This document shows, piece by piece, positions 21,408-30,967 of a stretch of 64,000 nucleotides of DNA. Every line of letters starts with the position of its first letter. The stretch's first letter is position 1. The position numbers and the translations under genes were made by a program. The notes under the pieces were generated by a model. The model did not search any database. It was given only the letters and a program-made list of their open reading frames with translations, and was not told where the DNA came from. The stretch is from positions 1,526,266 to 1,590,265 of the forward strand of contig NC_090628.1 of NCBI RefSeq assembly GCF_004359215.1, written 5' to 3'. The stretch is from Bremia lactucae (Eukaryota; Oomycota; Peronosporomycetes; Peronosporales; Peronosporaceae).

Positions 21408-21785
21408 TAAAAAAGCTTCTTTAAAATTGGGCTGCAATGCGCCAAAATGTGTACAAAGAGGCCAAGACGCTGGCCGATGAGGAATTTAAAACGTAATGAC
21501 AAAAAGTAAGTCTTGCTATTGGCGTGTAACCATCGCTGCACGTTCGTGGTGTACAACTTGCGTGGTTTGATTACAACTCAACCGTTGCCTCGTAAAGATT
21601 GTTCCACTCATAAAAAAAGCCTTAAAATTTAATCCCATAATCCCTCTCGAATTTGCTATTCGCTATCGCCCCCTTGTCACACACGTAAGCTTCCCAATCG
21701 ACGTCGGCCCCATTGCCGTCGCTTCGATCTGCATCAATCTCTATCTGCTTGCACCGCTACTGCCTATAGTCATCAGGTAACTATC
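21408..21785. other. divergent intergenic region
   Basis: About 380 bp separating the pseudouridine synthase and fimbrin starts; it must hold both promoters. A 19-codon frame at 21437-21496 (plus strand) is noted but not called. Confidence 0.45.
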
Positions 21786-24419
21786 ATGAGCTACCAGGTT
21801 TCTTCTGTATTTTTACAAAAGTTCTCGCCTAAAGAGATTCACGAGCTCAAGCGCGTGTTTAAAGAGCATGACCACGACTACGCCGCTGCCGTCGCCGTAA
21901 GCGATTTGGCCACCGTGCTGCAAAAGCTTGGCGAGAACGTGACGCCCAATCAGACAAATGTCATGCTTCAACAGACAAAACTCGCACGACCTGACCAGAT
22001 ATCGTTCCAGGAATTTCTCGAACTGCTTTATGATTTTCGCAACGGGGCCATTGCTCTCGATCCAAAGCTTTTTGAACAGTTTACTTCCCTCACGCCAACG
22101 CCCGTGGCAACGCCAGATTTCAAGCCAGCGACGGCTGTCGAGATTACGCCGCTGGTTTTCACTAAAAAGACGCCCCTTTCGACTTCGCAACACACCTCAC
22201 AACCACCGGCTTTTGTGCAAAAAACGCAGTGGCCACCCACTGGAGCTCCCTCAACCCCGTTAGCAGCCCCGACGCCAGTGATGAATAAGCTTCAATGGCC
22301 GTCGTCTGGGAATAACGCGGCTACTTGGGGCCACTTGCCATCGTCAGCACCACAGACAGACGTACCAACGCATACAGTCCAGTCCTCAAAGCCTCAGTGG
22401 CCACCTACAGCATCACATTCTTCAAATTCTCCGGTTGAGACGGCGAAATGGCCACGTACAACTGGCGATAAGAGTCCAGCAAAGCCGCAAGCGCTTTTCA
22501 ACGCCACATCACCCAGTGTAACAAAGTCAAAAGGACCGGCTGTCGAGTCTGCCTCAAAAAGCGCCGCTTTTGCCTCAAATACGACATGGCAGTCTGCTGG
22601 GAATGACGCAGCTAAGCCTCAATGGCCTCCTTCGACGGCATCTAGCTCGAATCCGCTGGAAACACCCCATTCCGACGCTCCAAAGCTTGCTCAATGGCCG
22701 CCGACTGCGACATTGGCTAGTCCTCCACCACCGCCACTTGGACGCACGTCTTCGGAATCTTCGGCCTCGAAGGCTTATGAATATGTCGGCACCAACGTCG
22801 ATGCTCACACACTAAGCGTTCTACAACGACGTGCGAGCGCAGCTGTGCAGTATAACTCGACAATTCACGAGGTCAAAGGCACAGCCGGTGGCTTGCATTC
22901 GTACTCGGAGGAAGAGACGGCTGCGTTTACCGAGCACATTAACAACACGCTCCACGCAGACAAAGATGTGGCTGCAATGATACCCATCGGTCTCAACGCA
23001 GGACTCTTTCATGCCGTGTGCGATGGTGTCGTGCTCTGTAAGCTCATCAATGCTGCCGTACCCGAGACCATTGATGAGCGTGCTTTAAATTTCGTCCCGC
23101 GAACGAAAGAACTAAATGTGTACCAGAAGACAGAAAATCAAAATTTGTGCATCAATGCAGCTAAAAGCATTGGCTGTAGCGTCGTGAACATTGGACCGGA
23201 TGACTTGATTGAAGGCAAACCGATCTTGGTACTCGGTCTCGTGTGGCAGATTATTAAAATTCAATTGACGTCGACGATTAATTTGAAAAACCACCCGGAA
23301 CTTATGCGATTACTTTTGGAGAATGAGACTTTGGATGCATTTATGAAGCTCCCACCCGATCAAATTTTGCTGCGATGGATGAATTACCATTTAAAAGCAG
23401 CAGGACATAGTAAAAAGGTGTCAAATTTTAGTACCGACGTTCAAGATGCGACGGCGTACAGCGTTTTGCTGCATCACATTGCGCCCCAGCACTGCGACGT
23501 GTGCAACGAATTGATTCCAGAAGAACGTGCGGCTCATGTGATTCAAAATGCACGTCGTTTGAAGGTCGAAACGTTTATTAAACCACGTGATATTACGAGT
23601 GGCAACCCGAAGCTCAACATGTCGTTCGTCGCGCAGCTTTTTAATACATGCCCGGCTCTGGATGTGATTGAAGAAGAGCTGAAAGTGCTTGAGGAGATTC
23701 TGTATGATGATGTTGGAGATACGCGGGAAGAGCGTGTCTTCCGAATGTGGATTAATTCGCTTGCGATCGACGAGGTGTATGTGAATCACTTGTATGCGGA
23801 CTTAAGTGACGGCATGAAGTTGCTTAAAGTTTTAGACAAGATTCAAAAAGGTATTGTCGCGTGGAACAAGGTCAATATGGTGGCACCCAATAAGTTCAAA
23901 CAGGTGGAAAATTGCAATTATTGCGTTGTTTTGGGCAAACAATTGAAATTTTCACTGGTGAATGTTGGTGGCGCGGATATCTTTGAAGGCGCCAAAAAGA
24001 TGATTTTGTCGATTGTGTGGCAAAGCATGCGGTACCAGCAACTTAAGATTTTAAGTGAGCTTGCCGCAGGTCGCGGCGAAATCACCGATAAAGACATTAT
24101 TGGATGGGCGAACACCAAGGTGCGTCAGAGCGGACGCGTTAAAGGAAACATTGTGGCTTTTCGGGACCCGACACTGTCGGATGGACGGTTCTTGCTTGAT
24201 CTGGTGCATGCCGTAGAGCCACGTGCCGTGAATTGGGACATGGTCTCGCAAGACGATGCGGATGACGCAAAGGCTAGCAATGCCAAGTATGCGATCAGCT
24301 GTGCCCAAAAGATTGGCGCCACGGTCTTCCTCACGTACGAGGATATCGTAGAAGTCAAGCCCAAGATGATGATGACGTTCGTCGCCAGCCTCATGCTTGT
24401 GGATCACCAGCGCGCATAG
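21786..24419 (+). CDS. fimbrin/plastin actin-bundling protein with Trp-Pro-rich linker
   Basis: The 877-residue intronless protein begins with an EF-hand pair (about 10-85) whose calcium loops are degenerate (DHDYAAAVAVSD). From about 375 to the end come four calponin-homology domains in the fimbrin arrangement of two tandem actin-binding modules, with motifs such as DGVVLCKLINAAVP, ENQNLCINAAKSIGC, DLIEGKPILVLGLVWQIIK and, in the last modules, FEGAKKMILSIVWQSMR. Fimbrins cross-link actin filaments into bundles. Typical fimbrins have about 620-650 residues; the excess is a Pro/Ser/Thr linker (about 106-345) carrying six QWPP-like repeats. The ATG follows TAACTATC and there is no upstream in-frame ATG of note. 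Confidence 0.93.
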   Translation: MSYQVSSVFLQKFSPKEIHELKRVFKEHDHDYAAAVAVSDLATVLQKLGENVTPNQTNVMLQQTKLARPDQISFQEFLELLYDFRNGAIALDPKLFEQFTSLTPTPVATPDFKPATAVEITPLVFTKKTPLSTSQHTSQPPAFVQKTQWPPTGAPSTPLAAPTPVMNKLQWPSSGNNAATWGHLPSSAPQTDVPTHTVQSSKPQWPPTASHSSNSPVETAKWPRTTGDKSPAKPQALFNATSPSVTKSKGPAVESASKSAAFASNTTWQSAGNDAAKPQWPPSTASSSNPLETPHSDAPKLAQWPPTATLASPPPPPLGRTSSESSASKAYEYVGTNVDAHTLSVLQRRASAAVQYNSTIHEVKGTAGGLHSYSEEETAAFTEHINNTLHADKDVAAMIPIGLNAGLFHAVCDGVVLCKLINAAVPETIDERALNFVPRTKELNVYQKTENQNLCINAAKSIGCSVVNIGPDDLIEGKPILVLGLVWQIIKIQLTSTINLKNHPELMRLLLENETLDAFMKLPPDQILLRWMNYHLKAAGHSKKVSNFSTDVQDATAYSVLLHHIAPQHCDVCNELIPEERAAHVIQNARRLKVETFIKPRDITSGNPKLNMSFVAQLFNTCPALDVIEEELKVLEEILYDDVGDTREERVFRMWINSLAIDEVYVNHLYADLSDGMKLLKVLDKIQKGIVAWNKVNMVAPNKFKQVENCNYCVVLGKQLKFSLVNVGGADIFEGAKKMILSIVWQSMRYQQLKILSELAAGRGEITDKDIIGWANTKVRQSGRVKGNIVAFRDPTLSDGRFLLDLVHAVEPRAVNWDMVSQDDADDAKASNAKYAISCAQKIGATVFLTYEDIVEVKPKMMMTFVASLMLVDHQRA

Positions 24420-24557
24420 GATGATGCAATTTGGTGCACGTCAAGGAAAAATAAAAAAAATACTACTGCTTAATAAAATTCTATCAATTTTGATATCATG
24501 TGTCTAGATTTGCAAGATAACAAAATTAATTTGTTGCGTATCAAGTTTTATGTTGCC

Positions 24558-25037
24558 ATGGCGTCTAGAGGATGGGAAGGAAACGCGGACCTAGCGCCGC
24601 GGGGCACTTCCACAGCATCCGCCTTTGGTCCTTCATCGTCCACACAAAATGCTGGAGATGGCGCAGCGATTTCTATAGCGCCGGGTACGAAACAGAAGAA
24701 AAGGCGCAACCTCCTACGTGAGTCGCATCTGGTCTCGGCCGAAGGCTTTAAAAAGGTGCACCGGACGTTTCCGTACCAAGTGTCGGCCGATGTATCAGGG
24801 CGTGAGGCGCAAGCACTAGCGTCGCTTATTCGTATGTATAAACAGTGGGCGTATGACCTCTACCCAGGCCTAAACTTTGAGGATTTTGCGGAGCGAACGG
24901 AAATGCTTAGTAAAGGGCACCAGGTCCAGGGACTCATGACAGAGCTAAGAGAAAAAGAGAGATTGAAATTTGTGAAAAAAAGAGAAGAGGAAGAAGGCGA
25001 AGGAGATGAAAAGATTGAGGAAAGAAAACACGATTAA
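24558..25037 (+). CDS. TIPIN: TIPIN/Csm3/Swi3 replication fork protection protein
   Basis: The 159-residue product contains the Swi3 domain at about residues 50-135: KRRNLLRESHLVSAEGFKK, then LASLIRMYKQWAYDLYPGLN and FEDFAERTEMLSK, which match the conserved 'L..Y..WA.DLFP...FEDF.E..E' core. In other eukaryotes TIPIN pairs with Timeless to stabilise stalled replication forks. A Lys/Glu-rich tail follows. An upstream in-frame ATG at 24498 would add 20 unconserved residues; I prefer the inner ATG. The gene starts only 138 bp after the fimbrin stop. Confidence 0.8.
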   Translation: MASRGWEGNADLAPRGTSTASAFGPSSSTQNAGDGAAISIAPGTKQKKRRNLLRESHLVSAEGFKKVHRTFPYQVSADVSGREAQALASLIRMYKQWAYDLYPGLNFEDFAERTEMLSKGHQVQGLMTELREKERLKFVKKREEEEGEGDEKIEERKHD

Positions 25038-25451
25038 CATTTAAGATTAGGAAGCTATGCAAATGTGCTGGCCATCGAAATGGAACATTTTTTCATGAAG
25101 CATTGATACTAAAGAATTGCTTAAAGCAATGAAATAACATTTGCGAAGCCTTTTTTTTAAGATTGTCATCAGTGTTGGCAGTGTACCGCACTCGGTGAAT
25201 TATATCGGACTTACTGACTACTTCAGTCGTCACTTACGGAGGTACGCAACACTCAACACTCACAGAGCTTAAAGGCTCGTAATTTACTATTTTGACAATA
25301 TCAACTTCCCGCATCAGAATTTCGTCGCTACCTTTCATACGCAGGTGTCCTACGACATTCATCTCACAAAAAAAGTGGGAGCGACTTCTGCGAAAAAAGA
25401 GATAGTATGCGTATCCAAAGATCAGATCATATTTTGGATCCAGTGTGACAA
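25038..25451. other. intergenic region
   Basis: About 410 bp between TIPIN and the ubiquitin-like gene, with a poly-T run near 25150 and no supported coding sequence. Its right end holds the next promoter. Confidence 0.4.
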
Positions 25452-25473
25452 TCATTCCTTTCTACCCAATTAA
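25452..25473 (+). promoter_or_regulatory. oomycete Inr-type start site
   Basis: TCATTCC followed by CAATTAAAG 9 nt later fits the Inr plus flanking element and lies about 55 nt before the ATG at 25511, supporting that start. Confidence 0.55.
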
Positions 25474-25510
25474 AGACACCATTCTCAATAGTGGGGCATT
25501 TTACATCTGT

Positions 25511-26431
25511 ATGATAAAGAAGCCTGAGCTGCTCGTGACCGTCCTCTTCGGCAAGCAGTCGACTCGCTTTAGTGTACCCGCGGACGATCCGCGCGCTCTC
25601 GATATAGTCAAGCTTCATATCTACAACGAGTTCCAACTGGAATCCAAATTCCAACGTCTGGTGCTTCGTGGGCGCGATGTTAAGAGCGCAACAGCACTTA
25701 CAAATAATTGCAAGCTGCTAGTACTGCGCAATCGCGCTTATCGTGAAAAAAATAGAGCATCTAAGCAAGACGAGACCACGTTCACCGATTCGTCCGAGCC
25801 GCCAAGATTTTCGGTGGAAAGTTCGGATTCTCATAGAGCCCCCACCATCGATGTGAGCGAGCTACAAGATAACACTTTATTAGTGCAAGTCTTTAGAGGG
25901 AAAGCACGCTACGACTTCATCTTTCCTTGTTCTGAAACAGTCATCGATGTAAAAATAAAGATTAGCAGAGTATTGGGGCTTGATTCGCCACAATCGTTGA
26001 AACTGGTGATCAAAGGGGCGACTCCTAGCGATGATACGGTGCTCGGCACTTTAGTAGGTAACAAAAAGCTAGTCAAGGCCATGGCATTGCTACAAGCACA
26101 TCAACATGTGTTGCAAGAGAAACAGGAAGAGCTTCGAGAGCTACTAAACGACTTGGCTTCAGCTCAGGTGGCTTTGCAGAGAATACAGAGGCAAATGGCG
26201 CGCAATTTCTCGTCAAAAGACGAAATCTTATTCGAGCTATCGAGGATACTGGGTGAAGGGCAACAAATCGAAAGTAACTTGGATCTGATCAAGCAGCACC
26301 TAGCGACTGCAAAGTGCTCGAGACTCCGTACCAGCGAAGATCGACTAGCTACTGTCACGCATGCAATTCACGAGAGCAAAACAATGCAAGAAGTTGTTCA
26401 GCGTCTTTTGGAGACACAGATGTCGTTATAA
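25511..26431 (+). CDS. tandem ubiquitin-like domain protein with C-terminal helical (BAG-like) domain
   Basis: The 306-residue product has two beta-grasp-like segments. The first is about residues 5-72, ending in LRGRDVKSATALTNNCKLLV; the second is about 122-190 (LLVQVFRGKARYDFIF, then IDVKIKISRVLGL and LVIKGATPSDDTVLGTL). A long helical region (about 195-306) follows and could be a BAG-type three-helix bundle, as in Hsp70 nucleotide exchange factors. Neither ubiquitin-like unit ends in GG, so they are not processed modifiers. A co-chaperone or proteasome-adaptor role is an inference. The frame opens on a GTG at 25445; the ATG at 25511 with its Inr is preferred. Confidence 0.6.
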   Translation: MIKKPELLVTVLFGKQSTRFSVPADDPRALDIVKLHIYNEFQLESKFQRLVLRGRDVKSATALTNNCKLLVLRNRAYREKNRASKQDETTFTDSSEPPRFSVESSDSHRAPTIDVSELQDNTLLVQVFRGKARYDFIFPCSETVIDVKIKISRVLGLDSPQSLKLVIKGATPSDDTVLGTLVGNKKLVKAMALLQAHQHVLQEKQEELRELLNDLASAQVALQRIQRQMARNFSSKDEILFELSRILGEGQQIESNLDLIKQHLATAKCSRLRTSEDRLATVTHAIHESKTMQEVVQRLLETQMSL

Positions 26432-27515
26432 ATATCGAGCATGACAATTGGTACTGAATGGTTGCAGGAGAGATGTGGTGGTGACTCGGAATATCTTTGT
26501 CACGGTACGTGATGATCTTTTTCATAGATAAGAAAAAAAATAGATTTGCTACTCGTACTACATTCCGTATACGAAAATCTCAGCTTATGTAAAAGCAGTG
26601 AATGTCTTTACTTTATTAAGGGAAATGCATTGAAATGTCCTACATTTTGTCACAGATTTCAAAGAAAATGCAGCAGCACATATACTGTAGGAAGCACGTT
26701 ATTTGATGATTAACCCTACCGCCTTCGTTTGCAAGAATCAGACAAGAAAACGGGAAGAGATGTGGATGCTGTCTAAATTCAATAATTTGCACCTGAGTGC
26801 TCCAGATGCAGGCAGCACTCCACTCTTAGGTCGCAAATATCTCCCACAAGCTGCAAAGTGGGCAAAGGTATAGCACCTTACAAAATACTACTGCGTTACT
26901 TAAAGGCCATCATCACACAGGCCCAATCACACGAAAATGAATGATGCGGTTCCGGGCGGTGCCATACTATTAGCTTACAAAGAACGAACATATGAGAAAA
27001 GAATGTGTACAATGCGTTTAGCCATTCAGAGAATCTTGGAAGATGTGAAGGCCAGAATCTGCATTCCATGACTGTCAGTCAACTCCGCAAAGAAAAGCAT
27101 TTTACTCGTCCACTCCGGCTCTTAATGCTCGTATGCTTTGCCTTTGTAGAACCTCATCTATAACTCCGACAGTGATGGTCGCGAATATCTTAGTCGGGCG
27201 CGGTCCAAATCTTGGTCACAAATAAAGCAGTCGTCATCTCAAAGAAGCAAGATGATAGAATGAATCAAATGTGTTTGCCAAAAAAGCTCGTCCTGTACGC
27301 TTAGCATTTTTATTAGCGTCTAGCTGCCTTGAAAAAGTCAGCTGAAGAAATTCGTGCGTAAAGAGGACTTTAACATAAATATCCGCTAATTTAACCAAGC
27401 TTCAAAATCGAAGTTCAAACAAGTCCCACAGAGATATACAATGAAGAACGTGGCATGTGCGTTAGCATCAACGAATTAAACATCATCTTTTGTCATCCTA
27501 TTCTTCTCAATCTAC
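26432..27515. other. intergenic region, no supported gene
   Basis: About 1.08 kb between convergent 3' ends. There is no frame with coding character, no repeat copy elsewhere in the window and no RNA gene that I can recognise. Confidence 0.45.
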
Positions 27516-29637
27516 TTATAACGACAATCGATCCATGTCACCGGATACCCGCCACAATTCCTCCAGCGTCTGAAAGCCGTCCATCTTTAGATCCGACAGT
27601 CGGCCAACGTCGCCAATTTCATTCAGAAACACGTCTAGACTCCCGCGTCCAGCTAAAGTTTCATTACTGCCAGAACTACGTAATCGTCGAGCAGCCGACG
27701 CCCGCGCGATATCGATGCTAAGTCTTGGCTTGACCTTTTTCAACGATGGCTCGGTTGTCCGGCCGTGGGCTCCGTCGTCATCTTCCTCCGCTGTATCGTT
27801 CGATTTCGTCGATCCCGAGTTGCTGCTGGGCATTGGAGGCCTCTGACTTGCTTGGAACCGCTGTGCAAATGCTGCCGCGGGATTAAAAGCCTTTACTGAT
27901 CTAGCGGGAGCCATTTTGCTTGACGCACTGTGCTGTTCTTTGCGTGCCTGGTGCTGCAAGAAGGCAGCAACCGGATTTGTGTTGGCTACCACAGGGTTTG
28001 GCTTACTTGTCTGGCTACGAGCAAACATTGCGGCTGGGTTCTCACGTGGTGAAGGGGTCCTAGCTTGACTAGTTCGTGGCTCCTCTTGACGCTGGACTCG
28101 AAATGGTCTCGAAAGCTTCGACTGGGCTTGTGGTGGTTCCTTCTCAGGGCTTGGCTGGTCCTGTTCGTGCGTAGGATACCGTTGCTGCATCAAGACAGGA
28201 GGCTGTTCACGGTGGAGAATTTGGTGAGGCATTCGATGAGAAACAGGAGAGTGTCGATCCGCAAACTGTTGCGTAAGATGTGGTCGCTGCACAAACGCAG
28301 CAGCAGGATTGGACGTGGTACTAGCATGCATTGGAAGGCTCGACGACGCGACGCCACCGATGGGTTTACTTGCAGTCGGTAAGTTGTAATCGTAGGACAT
28401 GAGCTGCGGATGCGGAAAGTGGGGAGTCGAAGGGTGAGGCGACATTTGTGTGTCGCTGTACATGGTGCCTATTGAACGATAGTGGTTCAATTGCGAGCCC
28501 ATGCCGTAGAATTGTCCATTCGTCATAGCTCCAGAAGGCGTTGACGGTCCTGAAGCGTATACGCTATTGCTCATAGTAGACGGATAGGACGGCGACGGAC
28601 CTTGGTACTCTTGTCGATAGCCATCTTGCGACTGTGACGAAATCGCAAGACCATTCGAAAGCATGTGTCCGAGATTGGACCGACGGTCAACGCCATAGTC
28701 TTGAGTATGAATACTCGGGATGGGTCCCGACGATGGCAATTGATGTTGATAAACATTATTAGCCAAAGGTTGTTGCGTCAATGGCTTCCGGTAGTGAGTC
28801 ATGGCCGGATCATACCCTTCGCTGCTCAAGTCGCTATGATACATGATGCCATTGCCACTCATACCTCCTCCAATCGATGAATGATGGGGCGTCGAAGCTG
28901 GCACCATGGAACCATTGGGATACCGCCCCAATGGCGTATTCTGTTGCTGAGGGTACATGGAGAATGCCGCGACTTCTTCGCTCTTGACCAACCGACTATC
29001 AAAATTTGCGCTTTGCTGATTCGATTGGCCAGCCATGACCTCGCCCTTGACCGTCACTTTGCCTTTATCCGATTGTCCTCGGCGTCCATGTCTGTAATTA
29101 TTTACGGAATCAGTCTCTGATTCGCATGTACCCCCTTCCATTGACAACGTACCCCTTCCGCACTCGACAGAGTGACTTCCATCGAATCTTAACCGCATCT
29201 TCAGTACGTCCTGGCAGCATCGCAGCGATCGCTGACCAGCGATTACCCAGTCTCGACTGCGCACTCAATATCATGCGGTCTTCTTCGGGTGTATACTCGC
29301 CACGAATGATGCTGGGGTCCAAATGGTTATACCACCGCTCCCGACACTGTTTCGACGTGCGGCCGGGGATCCGCGTCGCCACTTGGCCCCAGTTCTTGCG
29401 ACCTTCAGCCACCAGTTCTTTAAGCAAATCATCTTCTTCCGGTCGCCAATGGCCTTTCACGAGGCCAGGGGCGAGAACCTTGGTCCATCGTTGAAGACAC
29501 TGCGTGTGGTTCCGGCGAGGCACTTCTTCAGCAATAGACTTCCAATTCCGTTCACCGTGGCGGCCTACGGCTTCACGAAGTTTCTCGTCTTCTTCTGGCG
29601 TCCATCGTTTGGGAATCGCCTTGTCTTTTGTCTTCAT
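27516..29637 (-). CDS. three-repeat (R1R2R3) MYB transcription factor, two exons
   Basis: Exon 1 (29637-29153) and exon 2 (29091-27516) join across a 61-nt intron to give 686 residues. Three MYB repeats occupy about residues 10-160: RWTPEEDEKLREAV...W, HWRPEEDDLLKELV...W and EYTPEEDRMILSAQ...W, with recognition helices NHTQCLQRW, TSKQCRERWYNHL and TEDAVKIRW. Three-repeat MYBs bind AACNG-type sites and in animals and plants control G2/M genes; in oomycetes several act in spore stages. The rest is a long Gln/Ser/Pro-rich region with four copies of an NPxAAF motif between about residues 440 and 615. Without splicing, the MYB part would end on a stop soon after repeat 3, so the intron is well supported. 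Confidence 0.9.
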
Positions 29638-29683
29638 TATCTGTAGCCATAGTCATAAGTGGGAGACGTATTAATACATGGCG

Positions 29684-30010
29684 TCAAGTACGACGCAAAC
29701 GAGTCATACGCACATCGTGCTGCTTCTGGCGAGGCACGCCCTTGATCTCGGTGAAGACACGCTTCATACCAGTCCGTGCTGGCATTGTTTCGCTGTGAAT
29801 CGCTGAGGCGGGCGGGGTGGCTGCTGTCGCCTTGAGACTGCTGCTCATGAGCTGGCCGATTTTGGCTGCATTATTGTTACTCTGGCCCTCGGTAAAGAGA
29901 AGCTTGCCAAAGTCCGAAATGGACGACCGACCGTCACCCTCGATGGGAAAGCTCTCGACGAGCTCGCCCATGAGCTTAGAAATGGACTCGCGACTGACGC
30001 TGATGCTCAT
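29684..30010 (-). CDS. small unknown protein
   Basis: A 108-residue frame starting at a clean ATG (30010), with an ordered-looking N-terminal half (SISKLMGELVESFPIEGDGRS) and a basic C-terminal end (KQHDVRMTRLRRT). No domain is recognised. It lies between MYB and centrin, with its stop only 46 bp before the MYB ATG on the same strand, and shares a 353-bp divergent promoter region with centrin. Composition and position favour a real gene, but I cannot assign a function. Confidence 0.5.
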   Translation of the reverse strand: MSISVSRESISKLMGELVESFPIEGDGRSSISDFGKLLFTEGQSNNNAAKIGQLMSSSLKATAATPPASAIHSETMPARTGMKRVFTEIKGVPRQKQHDVRMTRLRRT

Positions 30011-30363
30011 GAGTGTTTAGTCCTTGCTACGGACCAAGAGAGCGAGCGTTTATTGGCAACTGCGCTCCAGAGAACGGGTGGAGGATGTTTTACTTAATTT
30101 GACACACGTAGTGCACGACAAACGCAACAAATACCGGCTGACGAACTTGACAGGGTTCGGCTATGCAAGACCCGGGTCTGGCTCTCTGGGTCAATTCCGT
30201 TACTAACCCTTTGTTCTCCGGACGTTAGTAGGGGTATATTAAGCATTATCCTATTCAGTAGCAGTGACCACAGTAAGCCATCGGCAGTCCACGGCGATCT
30301 TTCGCTAAAAGCCAGGCGCGCTCTATTAAAGGACGTCGTGGTCATACCAGCCTTTTTTCAATT
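30011..30363. promoter_or_regulatory. divergent promoter region of centrin and the 108-residue gene
   Basis: 353 bp between two divergent ATGs. Just before the centrin ATG the sequence CCTTTTTTCAATT resembles the oomycete flanking promoter element. No other gene fits here. Confidence 0.4.
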
Positions 30364-30876
30364 ATGTCCTCGGCGTATGGCTCACGCAGTGCCAAGGCCA
30401 AGAATTCTGCTAAAAACAAGAAAGTGGGGCTGAATGAAGAGCAACAGCAGGAGATTCGCGAGGCCTTTGACCTGTTTGACACGGATGGAAATGGCACTAT
30501 TGATGCTAAGGAACTAAAAGTAGCCATGCGTGCACTGGGTTGTGAGCCTAAGAAGGAAGAGATTACACAAATGGTCTCAGACGCTAACAAGGATGGCACG
30601 GGCACGATTGACTTTTCCGAGTTTCTCGAGCTAATGACGTCGAAGATGAGTGAGCAAGATTCACGCGAGGAAATTCTTAAGGCCTTTCGCCTCTTCGACG
30701 ACGACCAGACTGGCAAAATTTCGTTTGGCAATCTAAAGCGCGTCGCAAAGGAATTGGGTGAAAATTTGACCGACGAGGAGCTGCAAGAAATGATTGATGA
30801 GGCCGACCGCGACGGTGACGGCGAGATCAGTGCGGACGAATTCTTACGCATTATGACAAGGGCGAGTCTCTATTAG
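30364..30876 (+). CDS. CETN: centrin
   Basis: The 170-residue protein has four EF-hands in the centrin pattern. EF1 ([12 protein letters not shown]) and EF4 ([12 protein letters not shown]) keep all calcium ligands. EF2 ([12 protein letters not shown]) and EF3 ([12 protein letters not shown]) are degenerate at positions 1 and 12 respectively, much as in human centrin 2. The linker [21 protein letters not shown] and the end MTRASLY are typical of centrins. It should act at basal bodies and centrosomes, relevant to flagellated zoospores if the species still makes them. An N-terminal 25-residue basic tail precedes EF1. Intronless; it converges on NOC2 with a 91-bp gap. Confidence 0.95.
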   Translation: MSSAYGSRSAKAKNSAKNKKVGLNEEQQQEIREAFDLFDTDGNGTIDAKELKVAMRALGCEPKKEEITQMVSDANKDGTGTIDFSEFLELMTSKMSEQDSREEILKAFRLFDDDQTGKISFGNLKRVAKELGENLTDEELQEMIDEADRDGDGEISADEFLRIMTRASLY

Positions 30877-30967
30877 AATATTGCGTCTGATTCCGTCGCA
30901 CCTACCAAACTACATATCGTCGTCCCGAGTAAAAACTAATTCGTTTCGCAAGTCTTCTTCTTTCCTT

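Noticed and set aside
21437..21496. 19-codon frame MRQNVYKEAKTLADEEFKT
   Set aside because: Looks coding-like but is too short, has no linked exon that I can find, and lies in a divergent promoter region.
30100..30240. Possible tRNA-like GGGTTCGGCTATGCAAGACCC stem region (quoted in part)
   Set aside because: No cloverleaf with acceptor and anticodon stems can be drawn around it, so no tRNA is called.
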